Shown: in pieces, positions 46,569 to 58,394 of the stretch | Numbering within the stretch: the first letter of the stretch is position 1 | Layout of the letters: the number at the start of each line of letters is the position of its first letter | Assembly: GCA_963920635.1 (NCBI GenBank) | Contig: OY987301.1 | Span: 20,254,501-20,318,500 of the forward strand | Reading direction: 5' to 3' | Length of the DNA: 64,000 bases | From: Pseudeuparius sepicola | Lineage: Eukaryota > Arthropoda > Insecta > Coleoptera > Anthribidae | Program-made: the position numbers and the translations under genes | Notes under the pieces: model-generated | The model's database searches: none | What the model was told of the DNA's origin: nothing | The model's input: the letters and a program-made list of their open reading frames with translations, nothing else

Positions 46569-48814
46569 ATTTCGGATACCAGAAACCCAAAAGTAAATTG
46601 TTTATTTTCAGAAAAAGTGACAGATCCATTGAAACTGGTTATTATAATGAGATCAGAGGAAAACAAATGGGATACCTGCCTATCCTAATGTCTCCAATTT
46701 TGTTTCAGTCCCGAAACATTGGAAATTACATCAAACAAGCTAATAAAGAAGCTAGAAAAAACGTATGTGTGCGCCTTTTGTTTAAATATATAGTTTTTAC
46801 ACTTGTAGAAAGTAGTCTCTTAATTTCGGATACAGTGTCCGAAATTAGGAACCTTTTTTCAGTCGCACCAAAATGTAGGTACCGAATTCATATACCGTCG
46901 TTGTCTTGAAAAAACAAATGTAGTAAAATTCTTTTGACAATAAATTTTGTTTCATTATAACACGTTGCATATGCTTATATGAAAAAATAAATAAAAAACA
47001 CTTCTGTATAATAAATAGGTACTTAGTAAATTTAAAGTAGTATCCGAAATTCGGCGACTTTCCCTTATTACCATAAATTTCAGCACTTTGTGAAAAAATG
47101 GAAAGTAATCACGAATCATGATTATTTTCTGGTGCAGCATGTGTAACTGAAAAAAGATAATTCCAGTCTCATTATTAATTTTCTAAAAAGAGCTTCATGA
47201 CGAACCAGATTTTTTCGTAACTTTTCTCAACAAACATCAAAATCATCTGTGCATTGTGACTCAAGCACGTTTAAACTATCAAACATCTGTACCAATCTCA
47301 TTTAATTTTCAAGACGAAACAGTCCAGATTTTTGAAATGCAAAATTGTCGATTTCTATTTACATTTAGGTAACGATTTATTTGCACAAACTGGCTGTCAC
47401 AAGCCAATTTGTACAAATTAACCCGCCTCAAACAAGTCGGTCTTTAATAACACCGTAAATAAATATTATCGAACCGCCGCGCGCCGTTAAGATGTCCTTC
47501 GAACTTCCCAACGCGTTGTCTCCTATCATCAACTTGTTTACGGCCTTTTAGTAGTAACCCAAATCGCCCTGGCGCCGATCTGTCCGCTCCTGGCGTCAGC
47601 TTTTTATGCCCCGCTCAACCATCTTAGCCGCTGATTCAATTTATCTGTGCCCGTGCGCTCAGATTTCCTGTTTATTCCTGCCACCGCCGGCGTAAACAAA
47701 CAGAACCGCCCGCTTTTCGTACGACTTCCAATGTTTTCTCCGAGTGCTGTTCCATTTCTTTTATTTCCCTGGAATTCTGTGGTATGAGTGTTGAATGGGG
47801 CAAATTTAGGGTAGCTTTTTTACCCGGAGGCGTAGTGAATATATTTTCTGTAGAATTAAGTATAAACTAATTCTAAAAAGGTCACGATTTTCAACAAACA
47901 AAATTGACTGATTTATATACCTAAGATGTTTCATTAATAATGGGACATAGAGCAACTGAGCTTAACACTGGACAAATCTCAATAGTTACTGAGACACAGG
48001 TCATTGTAGTTTTCTTTCCTTTATTTTTGATGATGTTATGGATATGAGACAAGTAGGTATACACTTTTGCCAAATAACCTGCAAGCCCAAAAAGATAACC
48101 TCAAAAGACGTTAAAGCACTATCCAAAAACGGGCAAGTGGCGCCCTCTGTGAGATACATAGAAATCGATATCTCCAGCTGATTCTATATATTATTATGCC
48201 CAAAATACAGCAGTACCAGTTCAGCAGATCGATTATTTTGGGAGATATTGCCATAATTCAATTTCAAAAAAGAACTACAACGCCTTGTAGCTCAGTAACT
48301 ATTGATTTGACCAGTAGTTGCTAAGCTCAACCGTAATATTTTGGCCTAAAATATATTATGCAGTTTCTCTATGTCCTATTATTAACGAGACACCCTGTAT
48401 ATACAAGGTGTTTCAGAAAAAGCAGACAGAACTTCAAAAAAGAAAAATAAAATTCGTTAAAATTAATATTGATCATGTGTCTATCGTCTTTAGTTTCTTA
48501 CATACGCCGTCCAAGTTTACTTTTTAAAATTGAATACTGCCTCTGTGTATTATTTATTTATTGGGTGTGGGATTTTAAGAATGGTCGACATGATAAGTGT
48601 ATTATTCAAACAACAAATAGTTTATTTTTTCTATTCAAGTTTATTATATACATTTTGAAGTTCTCTAATTTATTGTTATGAAATGACTGTATACATTTCA
48701 TAAGCTCAAACATTTTCATTTTTAAAAACATTCACTAATCAGCCTTCCCACACCTGACACTATTTTCCCTACACCTGATACTATTTTTAAAAACAATTTA
48801 TTGCCACTTGTAAT
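46569..48814. other. Non-coding stretch
   Basis: Holds the second copy of the 46013 segment (47540-47700) and the second copy of the 30400 repeat (48085-48165). I see no exon on either strand. Confidence 0.5.
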
Positions 48815-49168
48815 CATGATACAACAAAAGAGAGATATGATATTTAGCCGCCTCAATTTCGTTCCCTTCTGCGCAATTACGTCACGCGGTAAGTTCCCGC
48901 CCACTTATGACATGCAAAGTATTACAGTATGTCCACTGATTGAGTTTACAAAGGGACAAATGGACCAAAGAGTGAAATAAGATGCAAAAAAAAGTCATTC
49001 GTCATAAAAGTTTCTGCTTGGTTAGAATTTACGTTCACAAAGAGCAATTTCATTTTTTTTTTGATACAACAGATGATACAACTTGTATCATTGTTTATAA
49101 CCGCGTGACGCGCCAATATGGTGTCCAACCTGCGCAATATCATATCTCTCTTTTGTTGTATCATGACT
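48815..49168. mobile_element. Fold-back, ~350 bp
   Basis: CATGATACAACAAAAGAGAG and ATATGATATT are mirrored by AATATCATATCTCTCTTTTG and TTGTATCATG. An inner block with ACGTCACGCGG is mirrored by CCGCGTGACGCG. Confidence 0.75.
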
Positions 49169-51189
49169 TGTAATCACCCTACTACACAAATTATTTCTGA
49201 CAAATTAAAAAATATGTATCGGAAAGTAAATCCTGCGTACATGGAAAAATTGCGGAAAGCCAAAGATTCTTGCGAGTTTCTTAATTAATAATATAAATAC
49301 TGAAATATCCAAAAGGCAAAGTTAGTATTCATGGTAACCACTTAAAAACTGAACTATATGTCAAATTTTATTTTCTTGTGTGAATTTGCTGCCAAAATGT
49401 TTCGTTTTGTCTACCGAGAAAATAGGCATATTAATTTTTTTCTTACCAAAAAATTTTCGGTAATTTCGTTGCTATGGCAACTACCTATATAATTGAAGCT
49501 TTTTATTGTTGGATCAATATCGTTATGCGATTTTCACTTCAGTTAAACATTTATTTCCACCTAATTTTCGAATTATTTAAATGATCTTAGGATACCATAG
49601 CACTCAATTTATTTATTTCTATGTGGTTTCTTATTCTGTTTTGTTTTACAGAACGTATAGAGATATGCATATATATTTTTTAGTTTTAGATGCAATGATG
49701 GAATCTGTTAGCATAGTCGTAGCAGTCTTTGACAGATCTTTCACTATGCATTATGGATAGAATCAGTACCTATAACCTACCAATCTCTATATTTTCCTTG
49801 TCCGTAATACTTTTCTTGGATGAAAAGAAACCTATTACATCATTTGTTAACTCTTCGTTCTTCCTTTCTTGATATTTTTTCTTTATAGTTTAACTTTTGA
49901 CAGACAAAAGACGTTTCTGCAAATTGTTAAATACTTTCAAATCTGATTTGAAATGTTCTCTATATTATGTGGAGGTTTAGTAGAAACGATTTTTCCTTTC
50001 TTCCTTTCAACTTACTATTTTTCTATTCACTTTTTTCATTTTGGTTTCGTGCTTATCTATCTTTCTTTAATTTTTCTAATCCTCTTCTTAAATTCATCCA
50101 TATTAGCCCCAGCCCCATTTCAAAAATATTCCGCGGTAATATCAAAATGGTTCTTTCAAAACAATAATAGTTTTTTGGCTATATTAAAGACAAACTGATT
50201 ATTTCCACGGCAATCTTAAATCTCACATACCTAATTGCTACTTAGATGCAAGCAAAAGATTGACCGGTCTGCAACAAATGAAAATTGTTGCAAACTAGAC
50301 GTTGCAGGCTGGACAATAATATTGTCCGGTCTGCATATATATATTTGAATTATTTATGACATTATATTAAATCTGATCCATTTAACTTATGCAAATCGTC
50401 TTCCGATATTTTACTAACCAGAATTGTCTAAGAAGTGAAATCTGTTTATTTGTTATTATCCGCTGTTTTGTTGCTACTACCTTTAAAATTCTAATAAAAC
50501 CCGTCACCTTGACACGACTTCTCTGATAAGCCTTATTTTTGCAGTTTAATTCTGTTTCGAAGTGTTTTTCAATTTATTGCACCGACACATTCATTGCTTT
50601 TTAATGTTAACTCAAAAAAAAAAAAAAAATTTCAGCATGTTTGTAAAGAGCAATGAAATACCTATCCAATGATGTGCCGCTTGACCCCCCATGCCATTTA
50701 AGATTCTTGAAGGGGTTGCCACCCCGTTTAGGGGGATGACCATACAGCCACGAATTTACGGTCAAAAGATGTCCCTCATGAAATCAAAATCGACTTGTCT
50801 CGGGGTTTTCCGAAAAAACCATTTCCATTGAAAATATTTCAGGTGGACTGTTTTAAATGGGCCACCCTGTATTTGTAGCTGCTAACAGATGTTTGAGAAA
50901 TTTAACATTTCTATACCAATATACAACATAACTGTTATCTTTGCTTTTCATATCTAAAATAATGAGTTTTTTTCTGAAGATTTCATTCTGCCCTAGTATA
51001 AAAAAATACTAAATACTGATATAAGTAAATTGGAAGTTTTTTTTTGTTCACCATCACAATCATCATCTCTTCTTAAGTGTTTGTACACACTAGAATGAAT
51101 GAAAATTTATTGGAAACAGCAGTAAATGTTGGTTACCTTTAGCTCCATTCTGTGCACACTTAGGTGGACGAATTTCATATATCAGGTTC
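49169..51189. other. Non-coding AT-rich stretch
   Basis: Two small hairpins lie at 50264-50330 (GCAACAA...TTGTTGC and GGACAATAATATTGTCC) with the word CCGGTCTGCA at both edges. A TACAGGG-type fragment end occurs near 50866-50876. No exon seen. Confidence 0.45.
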
Positions 51190-51197
51190 ACCCTGTA

Positions 51198-51352
51198 CAG
51201 TGCCGTAACTAGGGGGGGGGGCTTTTGGGGCTTTAGCCTCCCCCCAAAGAAATAAAATTTAATTTAAAAGAATAGTTTTGCCATAAATATTTTCGAAGAA
51301 TTTTTTTGAAATAATTAGCCTCTCCCAACTTTACATTCTGGTTACGCCACTG
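51198..51352. mobile_element. hAT-like MITE, 155 bp
   Basis: Ends CAGTGCCGTAAC and GTTACGCCACTG. Flanked by ACCCTGTA (51190-51197) and ACTCTGTA (51353-51360), an 8-bp duplication with one change. The body is the inverse of the element at 62409-62547 (GGCTAAAGCCCC, AACTTTACATTCTGG). It has inserted next to a TACAGGGTGTCC repeat end. Confidence 0.88.
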
Positions 51353-51356
51353 ACTC

Positions 51357-51610
51357 TGTACAGGGTGTCCCAACTGGACGTTTTGGGGCGAGGGTTTCTC
51401 GTATTACCAGAAGAGGTGGGCAAAAAGCAGCTATAAGATGTCCAATGCTCAATTTTCGAGAAAAGTTCAATGCCGATATTTTTTTCTTTAAAACCGCACG
51501 AATCGATATATCAGGTTGCGGTTTGTGGCATTCGACTTTTCTCAAAAGTCGAACACTGGACACCTTTGCTACTTTTTTTCCCCAAACCCCCAAAACGCCC
51601 AGTACAGTAC
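51357..51610. repeat. TACAGGGTGTCC repeat fragment
   Basis: Begins TACAGGGTGTCCCAACTGGA. The 83- and 87-codon frames on both strands over it have no known counterpart. Interpreted as one arm of a fold-back family member. Confidence 0.45.
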
Positions 51611-52295
51611 AGCAGTCTCAACAGCGGTTAGTTCAGTTCGCGCCTAACCTTACTAGAAATATTTGTTGTGGATTCTCATTAGGCTTCTATTTATTTTCTT
51701 CGACATGATACCATTAACGAGAAAATAAACAATGATTACCAACATAATACCGCTAATGAAATGAAACGAAACGGCAACTAAATATAACGACTTGTATTCA
51801 GAAGATTGCGTGTTACAATAATGTAATGTCAGGGTAATTTTTCAATTTCAGTTCCAGTGTACTCTCATTATCTTCTTATTTTTCTCTTCAATGGATAATT
51901 CCGTAATAAAATTAGTCTATGAACACATGATGCCAACACTTTTACCATTAATAATTAATATGAACTATATACATCAAAAGTATATATGCACCTACATTGT
52001 GTTCCAATTTAGAGAAAAACTTACATAATACCAAAGATATCATGATCTTTGATAATACCTACATTTATCTAACGTTTCCAATAAATTAAATAATAAAAAA
52101 AAAACAGACATAAATTTCAGCTTTGTGCTTAATATAGTTGTTAATAGCTATGCTAATAAATCCACATCGTGTTGAATGCTGATTTTAAATTCTTTTCATT
52201 TTTATTATTTCATCAATTCATTCTCTAAAAAATACTGAATAATATTATTATAGAGTAAAATGTTCTACTATTAAAAAATAAAATGTCTCTATTTA

Positions 52296-52640
52296 TACTA
52301 AAATCAAGTAACTTTTACGCCTGGCGTAAATAAAATCACGTGTGCGATGACGTTCCGCGAAATAAGGCGATTGGTCAATAGGCCATAAAATATCAGGAGC
52401 AACAGGGATGTACTCGATCGCAAAGGCGTACTTATGCGGTTTTATCTTCTTGTTTTCACCTATTTAAACACTGCCACAAATAATTTTATCGATGTTTTGA
52501 ACCATTTAAATTAAGCCAATAATTTTTTTTCTGAAATATGTTGAAGCAAACAATTATTGTAAAAGTAAAATTAAATAAAGGTCGTGCGTCAAAGCGGCTC
52601 TGGCGATTATCTCAGGCGTAAGAGTTATTTGATTTTAGTA
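52296..52640. mobile_element. 345-bp MITE, copy 2
   Basis: Intact ends: TACTAAAATCAAGTAACTTT on the left and, inverted, TACTAAAATCAAATAACTCT on the right. TA borders. The body matches 8073-8417 throughout. Better preserved than copy 1. Confidence 0.88.
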
Positions 52641-53220
52641 TAGTATAAAATAAGATCATCACCACAATCATGTCCACACAATTATTATGGCCATTGGCTT
52701 CAAATAATGCAATACGACCAAGTAGTTCTGTTGCAAAGTTGCAAGTTTTATTAGACGGTGTGATGTCAGGAACTCTAACTCTTATATTGCTTGACAATTC
52801 ATATTCAATTCATAAAACGCCAATAGAGATATAAATCTCCTTGCATGCTCTTCTTTTTGGTTATGGTATAGCGTCGATTACAGTCATAAATTATAATATC
52901 TACATAGTATAGTTGTTATTGTGAAGGTTTCACATTTACTTTTTGTCGTTTTGTGTTCAGGGTGGCTCAAACTCGGATTTCTTTAAAACTTGCAGGGTAT
53001 TTTTGCCATTTATGTAATTTTTTTAAAACGACGAATGGCGTCAATTTGCTACACAGTTGTTGAGTGATTTCAATTTTCTGATATTTTTTTTTGTTACTAA
53101 TATATTCTTTAAGAGTTTTTTTGTATATTAAGTGTATTTCAAAAAAATTATCTTGGGAAGTTATGAACCAAATTCTAACAGTATGAAATGTTCACATATA
53201 TTTTTAGAGGTAGATACCAG

Positions 53221-53324
53221 CACAGAGAAGACCAGATCGTTCAGATAAACTATGAAGTAGATTGCGAAGATCCACAGTGACCTACAATGGATTAATTAGA
53301 GTTTAAAGTCTGGTCTTCTCTGTG
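53221..53324. mobile_element. 104-bp MITE with CACAGA ends
   Basis: CACAGAGAAGACCAGA and its exact inverse TCTGGTCTTCTCTGTG enclose 72 bases. The flanking 7-mers ATACCAG (53214-53220) and GTACCAT (53325-53331) agree at the five central positions. Same CACAGA termini as the micro-hairpins at 24169, 30514 and 58359, so it may be a short intact member of the family that left them. Confidence 0.7.
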
Positions 53325-53871
53325 GTACCATGTAGTAGGTAGGTACTTAGTTCGATACATCGTCCTATTTTGAGTTCTATTTCTTGATTATTCCAAATAG
53401 GTATCTTTAAATGATTTTTATAGCAAAGACACCTCAAAAATGGTTTAAATTTCGTAAAAATATTTAATGCAATATTTTCTATTTAATGTCTTTTATCCTT
53501 CCTCACTTCCTCCACTCAGTCACAATATATCTACTCTTCTCGAGATCTATAAAATCCCACCCTTATATCCTACAAAGCAAGGGTCCCGTTACGTAAGAGT
53601 ACTTCGCAGTGTCCCCTGATTTATCTTTCTCTATACCACCTACCCCCTCGATTCCTGCACAAAATCTTGCCATTGACCTAAAATCACACACAGGCGAAAG
53701 GGGAAGGGAAAATATTGATCTGAAATAGGGCACCAAAAAATATGATAGGTTGGTTGCAAAAAAAAAAACAAATAATAATAAACAACGACTGCGGCATCTG
53801 CGACTGTTTAACGTTTCGTTAAACAAAAGAACGTTTCGACGCACACTAGACCGTCACTCACCTGTCCACAG

Positions 53872-54115
53872 CTGCACGGCGAAACGGTGGTGGGCGATCG
53901 CGACCTTTTGTTTACCTCACGCGATCATAGTTGGCCGTTTGTGGCGAACAGCACGGCCGTCGCGACGACGACGACGCGGAGTTTGTTTTCAAACGGCCAC
54001 GGCCATGTTGGCACTGAACCGTGGTGGGTCGGCGGAACGTCGAGGGTAGGGGGTTGTGCACGGCGCCGCGACGCACTGCATTGGCGTCGATCGGGCGCCA
54101 GCGGTTCAGAAGCGT
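53872..54115 (-). promoter_or_regulatory. CpG-dense block, candidate first exon/promoter of the WBP1-like gene
   Basis: The only markedly CpG-rich block besides the coding exons and 30.7-31.1 kb. Read on the minus strand it ends in CTGTGGACAG/GTGAGTGA, an excellent splice donor at 53871/53872, and contains only two very short frames (ATGGCCGTGGCCGTTTGA and ATGATCGCGTGA), as expected for a 5' UTR. In the phase needed by the exon at 42071 there is a stop and no start, so it is not the missing coding exon. It could also serve a gene on the + strand. Confidence 0.4.
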
Positions 54116-54555
54116 AGATGGCGAGGGGAGATGATTTTGGATTTGGACAATTTCGGTTGATTTTATTAAATTGACATACTTCTAGGACCGGTAGAATATA
54201 AAAAAGTATTGCCAGTTTTTTTCAGTAGGTACTATTTTTTTATTTGGGAACCCTTATGTGGGTAGTTGGAGTACCTAGGTATTTAACAAACCAGAGAAGA
54301 TATTTGTGGTAACCTAGGTATACTCGATACACTGGCACAGATTGTTAATATCAAACATATCTTAATACTATCACATATCTTAATAATAAATTAGGGAAAG
54401 TTAGTTTCCTATGAACACCCAACTTTTTTTTATTAGCAAAGATAAAAAAAATCTGCGAAAAGTATTATCGACACGTGAAAAGTACAAAAAATGTGACAAT
54501 AGAGGTATTTTTACGAAAGCAGAGACAAAATAAAATGGACGCTAGTCTGATCATA

Positions 54556-54890
54556 TATAGGGTGTCTACTTTTAAACATATATGTATATTTTGTATTGGA
54601 TCTTTGCACACCAAAACTTTGAGTGTTCCTGTTGCTGTTGACCATTCAATTATTTTGAGAGGATTTCATGGTACACTTGACTTGACAGATGCCTTTAAAA
54701 TTCCTATTTTGCTCAACTTTGACTTTGACACTATGTATATAGAATCGATAAAATCGGGGGTTTAAAAACCATCGTAGCCGGCCCTGGATTGGCATTTTGA
54801 AAATGGTGGGAAGGGCCAAAGAATCGACTTTTGAAGGGCTTTCAAACAAACAAAAAGTTCAGGCGACTATCTCCAAAAATAATATATATA
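54556..54890. repeat. Third partial copy of the 55.1-56.3 kb fold-back arm
   Basis: GGGTGTCTACTTTTAA, TTTGCACACCAAAACTTTGA, GATTTCATGGTACACTTGAC and GATGCCTTTAAAATTCC match the right arm of the element at 55104-56342 in the same orientation (55931-56035). Confidence 0.7.
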
Positions 54891-54894
54891 TGTA

Positions 54895-55040
54895 TGTTAC
54901 AGCCCGTATATGAAAACAGACCGTATGTAGGTATACGGTCTAGGCTGTATCTATACGGCCTAAATGGCGCAGACCGTATGTAAATGACATTGCATTTCAT
55001 ATACGGACTAGACCGTTAACATACGGACTATTGATATTCA
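54895..55040. repeat. Cluster of CCGTAT/ATACGG words
   Basis: Within ~145 bp: AGACCGTATGTA twice, TATACGGTCTA, TATACGGCCTA and ATACGGACTA twice, on both strands. Irregular spacing, so not a simple tandem repeat. A further GACCGTATATAATAGGACTA lies at 57196. Confidence 0.6.
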
Positions 55041-55103
55041 GACTGTATGTGCAATCGTAGTGAATTACCTTTCTTTTTTATATAGGCCCATCTTTTTAGT
55101 ACC

Positions 55104-56342
55104 TACAGGGTGTCTACTTTTAAGTGTATACAAATCGATAAAAAATGTATTTTGTGAGATATTTTCAAAAACCTTTTTTTGTTCGAAAGGTCTTCAAAAA
55201 ACGCTTCTTTTGACGTTTTTACTTTTGTCAAAATGCAAATCCAGGGATGGCTACGATTTTTTTATACCCCGATTTTCACAAAAACTATTTAGCGATTTTT
55301 TTATTTAAAATCTGACACAACAGCGTTAATCAGGACACCCCAAAACCCCCATATACTAAATTTGAACAAAAAATGTAGAGGGTTTTCGGTTCTACACCGT
55401 GTTAAAGTTGAGCAAAATAGGAAGACATCTGGCGAGCCAAGTGTGCCATGGAATCCCTTCAAAACAGTTGCATGGTCAACAGGACCACTCAAAATGTTGG
55501 TGTGAAAAGATTTACTACAAAAATATACAGGGTATTTTTCTCTGAGCCATCTCAAAATTCTGAATTTTTATTAAACTTTATACTGATCAGGAGTGCTCTG
55601 GAATCATTGAAAAAATATTAATAAACACAAAAGTAATTTATTTCTTTACAAAATGCCAACCAACAAATAAAAACAATTTAAATTATTGGGACTTTCTCAA
55701 CAAAGTCACTGTCTAAGATGATACATTTACTGTGCGTTTCCTGTTGTGACACACACCAGCCACCTTAACTGATATGGACTTACTGACTGGCAGGCTTCTG
55801 AATTTTTTAGATTTAGTTCGTTTATAGTATGTGGAGCGGTTTTGATATACTCGATTTTTGACCCATATAAAGTTACAAAAAATTCAGTAATTTGAGATGG
55901 CACAGATAAGAGCACTCTGTATATTTCATATTGGACCTTTGCACACTAACAACTTGAGTGGTCCTGTTGACCATTCAACTGTTTTGAGGGGATTCCATGG
56001 CACACTTGACTTGGCAGATGCCTTTAAAATTCCTATTTTGCTCAAATTTGACACCCTGCATAATGGAACTCCCTGTATATTTTTTTATTCGAATTTGGTA
56101 TATAAGGGTTTTGTGATGTTCTGATTAACGCTGTGGGGTCAGATTTTAAATAAAAAAATCGCTAAAAGGTTTTCGCGAAAATCGGGGATATAAAAAAAAA
56201 CGCAGCCGGCCCTTGATTTGCATTTTTAAAATGGCAGGAAGGTCAAAAGAAGCGGTTTTTGAAGGCCTTTCAAACAAAAAAAGGTTTTTGAAAATATCTC
56301 ACAAAATACATTTTTTATCGATTTGTATACACTTAAAAGTAG
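55104..56342. mobile_element. Fold-back, 1.24 kb
   Basis: TACAGGGTGTCTACTTTTAA and GTGTATACAAATCGAT at the left are mirrored by ATCGATTTGTATACAC and TTAAAAGTAG at the right; the right end has lost its terminal CACCCTGTA. The arms share TTTTTGAAAGGCC-type, TTTAGCGATTTTTTTAT and GGCACACTTG blocks. A 58-residue reading frame around LRGFHGTLDLADAFKIP recurs in all copies, but it follows the repeat rather than a gene. Confidence 0.78.
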
Positions 56343-56424
56343 TATTTTGCAAAAAAAATCTAAGGTACCTATACATTATATTAAATAATTACCTTTTTTA
56401 CTTCAAAATACTACGTAAACGTAC

Positions 56425-57075
56425 CAGCAATAAGTAATATCCTAATGTGGGTGCCAGGGCATAAAGGTGTTCATGGGAATGAAATCGCTGATAGCCTCGC
56501 TAGAGAAGGGGCTAAGGCTCCATTTTACGGTCCTGAACCGTTCTGTGGCATAAATAAAAGCCACCTATTGACAGAGATCAAAACATGGGAAAAGGAACAA
56601 AAGGAAGCCTACTGGAGTAACACTCCGGGACAAAGACAAGCGAAAAGATTTTTGACCTATTCGCCTCAGAACGCCAAAAAGCTTCTCACTCTAAACAAGA
56701 ATGAATTAAGACTCATCACAGGTCTCCTGACTGGACACTGCCCTTTAAGATATCATCTTAAAAAAATGGGCAAAACAGACATGGACTATGCAGATTTTGC
56801 AACGAACGGGATAAGACTAGCGAGCACATACTGTGTGAGTGTCCCCTCTTAATTCGAAACAGACTTAAATACTTCGAAAGGATCAATATAAATCCAAATG
56901 AAATTGGCAACTTAGCCCCAAGGAAAATACTAAGCTTCGTCAAAAGCCTAGGTGACCTTGGAATTTATTAGAGCAGGGTCATTCACAAAAGATCTAATTA
57001 GGTCGCAGTGAAGAAAGGCCGTAAGGGCAAAAAAACGACCCCTAAGAAATCTACAATCTACAATCTACAATATCC
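56425..57075 (+). pseudogene. 5'-truncated LINE: RNase H domain and Cys/His end
   Basis: From 56445: MWVPGHKGVHGNEIADSLAR EGA, the last conserved motif of a retrotransposon RNase H domain (the H-G-N-E-x-A-D block), followed by the usual LLTLNKNELRLITGLLTGHC linker. At about 56780 a frameshift occurs; the next frame gives CRFCNERDKTSEHILCECP, the C-terminal zinc knuckle, and ends at TAG 56969-56971. A 3' tail of CTACAAT repeats follows (57049-57071). RNase H after RT is found in I, R1 and LOA-type elements; the exact clade is not resolved. Not functional. Confidence 0.85.
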
Positions 57076-57339
57076 TTCTTTGACGGGCCTATATAAAAAA
57101 GAAGGGGTAATTCAGAAATGGCGCCCGGAAAACATTGCACATACATTCTGTTATTGTTTAAATCTCTCTGTGATATACTGTCTAGTTGCAGATAGACCGT
57201 ATATAATAGGACTAGTCCTTTTGCAAACCGACTAGAGCTGATACACCGGTACCCTGAAGCTGTTTCACGCATGTTGGTAAAGAAGATCACTACCTACTAT
57301 CTTAAATATTTTAAGCCCAAAGAAAATATATATTATGTT

Positions 57340-57480
57340 ACTAGTTTTTAATAACCAAGCTTTCAACCAACATTACATTTCTAAAAAATTTTAATAATTA
57401 AATTTCCCTGATGAAGGTCACATTGTTGGATGAAATCTTTGTTATTAAAAACTAGTAATATAATATACTACTTTATTTTC
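57340..57480. repeat. Inverted repeat with CCCTGATGAAG...GAAA motif
   Basis: TTACTAGTTTTTAATAAC ... TTCAACCAAC is mirrored by GTTGGATGAAA ... GTTATTAAAAACTAGTAA. Between them lies CCCTGATGAAGGTCAC. The motif order resembles the region at 60950-60985 (minus strand). Possibly a retroelement terminus. Confidence 0.5.
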
Positions 57481-58351
57481 GCTGAATACTCGTTATTTTC
57501 GCATATTAAATATTTTACGGCATTTTCAACTTTCAAGTTTTCAAGTTTTGGGTAGGTAGGTATCTATTTACTTTTATTTTGTGCAATAAAAACTGTTTTG
57601 TGCGTGACGCTGTCAACCCACAAGGGCACGAAGTGTAGATTTCAACAGTAATATTACGAAATAGTATTTTGCACAATGAAACCGATCCAGGAAATTAACT
57701 TTTTTTACATGGTTGTAGATCCTATTATTTCAAATTTCAAGCTGAAGTTAACTTCTATTTTCCTACCGCGGTGGCGATGTTCGTATCATCGCCGAACTGT
57801 TTAGACTGCATGTTTTCTGCCTTCGATTAACCTTGGTCCGAATCGAGGTCGAAACAGATGCATGCTCATGTCTTTATAGGAAAACACCGCTAATATCCAA
57901 GAGCGCTGGACAAATTGTGGATTCAAGGTATTGCTCCTTAATAGCTGTATCAGTGTGATTTGCTAATAATTGTCCTACACTCTCTGCGATTACTACGGTT
58001 TTCTAGGGTTTTCCGTAGTATTTGAGCAAATGCTATCCTAGTTCTATCGGGAAAAAGTCGACCCTAGCCGCAAATGGCAACGCAGACAAAATAATAGTAA
58101 TCGTCCCCCTCCCCAGCACAACCATTCAGTTGCTTCTGGTGTACTCCTAGTTTGGAGTATTGTGTGGATGAGAATTATTATTATTATTATATTATTATAC
58201 TGAAGACATAGGTAAAGGATAATAATATCAAGCTTACTAGGAATAAAAATTACATGAAGCGCTCCGACCAAAAATCTCTAGGCATTAAATATCTGGTTAT
58301 CTCTGCACGAGGTTCTGGTGGACAGAAAAAACTATTTTACTACTTTCAAAG
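57481..58351. other. Non-coding stretch
   Basis: No exon recognised. It includes a small hairpin, ACTACGG ... CCGTAGT, at 57990-58021 and a short ATT microsatellite near 58155-58200. Confidence 0.45.
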
Positions 58352-58394
58352 ATACATGCACAGAATAGCCACCGTGGCTATTCTGTGATACATG
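58352..58394. repeat. 29-bp palindrome between 7-bp direct repeats
   Basis: CACAGAATAGCCAC, one base, then its exact inverse GTGGCTATTCTGTG (58359-58387), flanked by ATACATG at 58352-58358 and 58388-58394. It directly abuts the start of the next fold-back. Confidence 0.78.

Noticed and set aside
52026..52044. Minus-strand ATG followed by a donor in the phase needed for the missing first exon of the WBP1-like gene
   Set aside because: It would encode only about six residues, too short for a signal peptide, with no other support.
53563..53844. 93-codon minus-strand frame with a hydrophobic stretch near its start (LLLFVFFFATNLSYFLV)
   Set aside because: Considered as a signal-peptide exon, but it lacks a fitting donor after the hydrophobic part and the sequence is low complexity.
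54475..56124. Peptide resembling LRGFHGTLDLADAFKIP found three times
   Set aside because: The three copies are arms of one fold-back family; the frames differ in length, one copy is on the other strand with a different ending, and none has a start context or domain.
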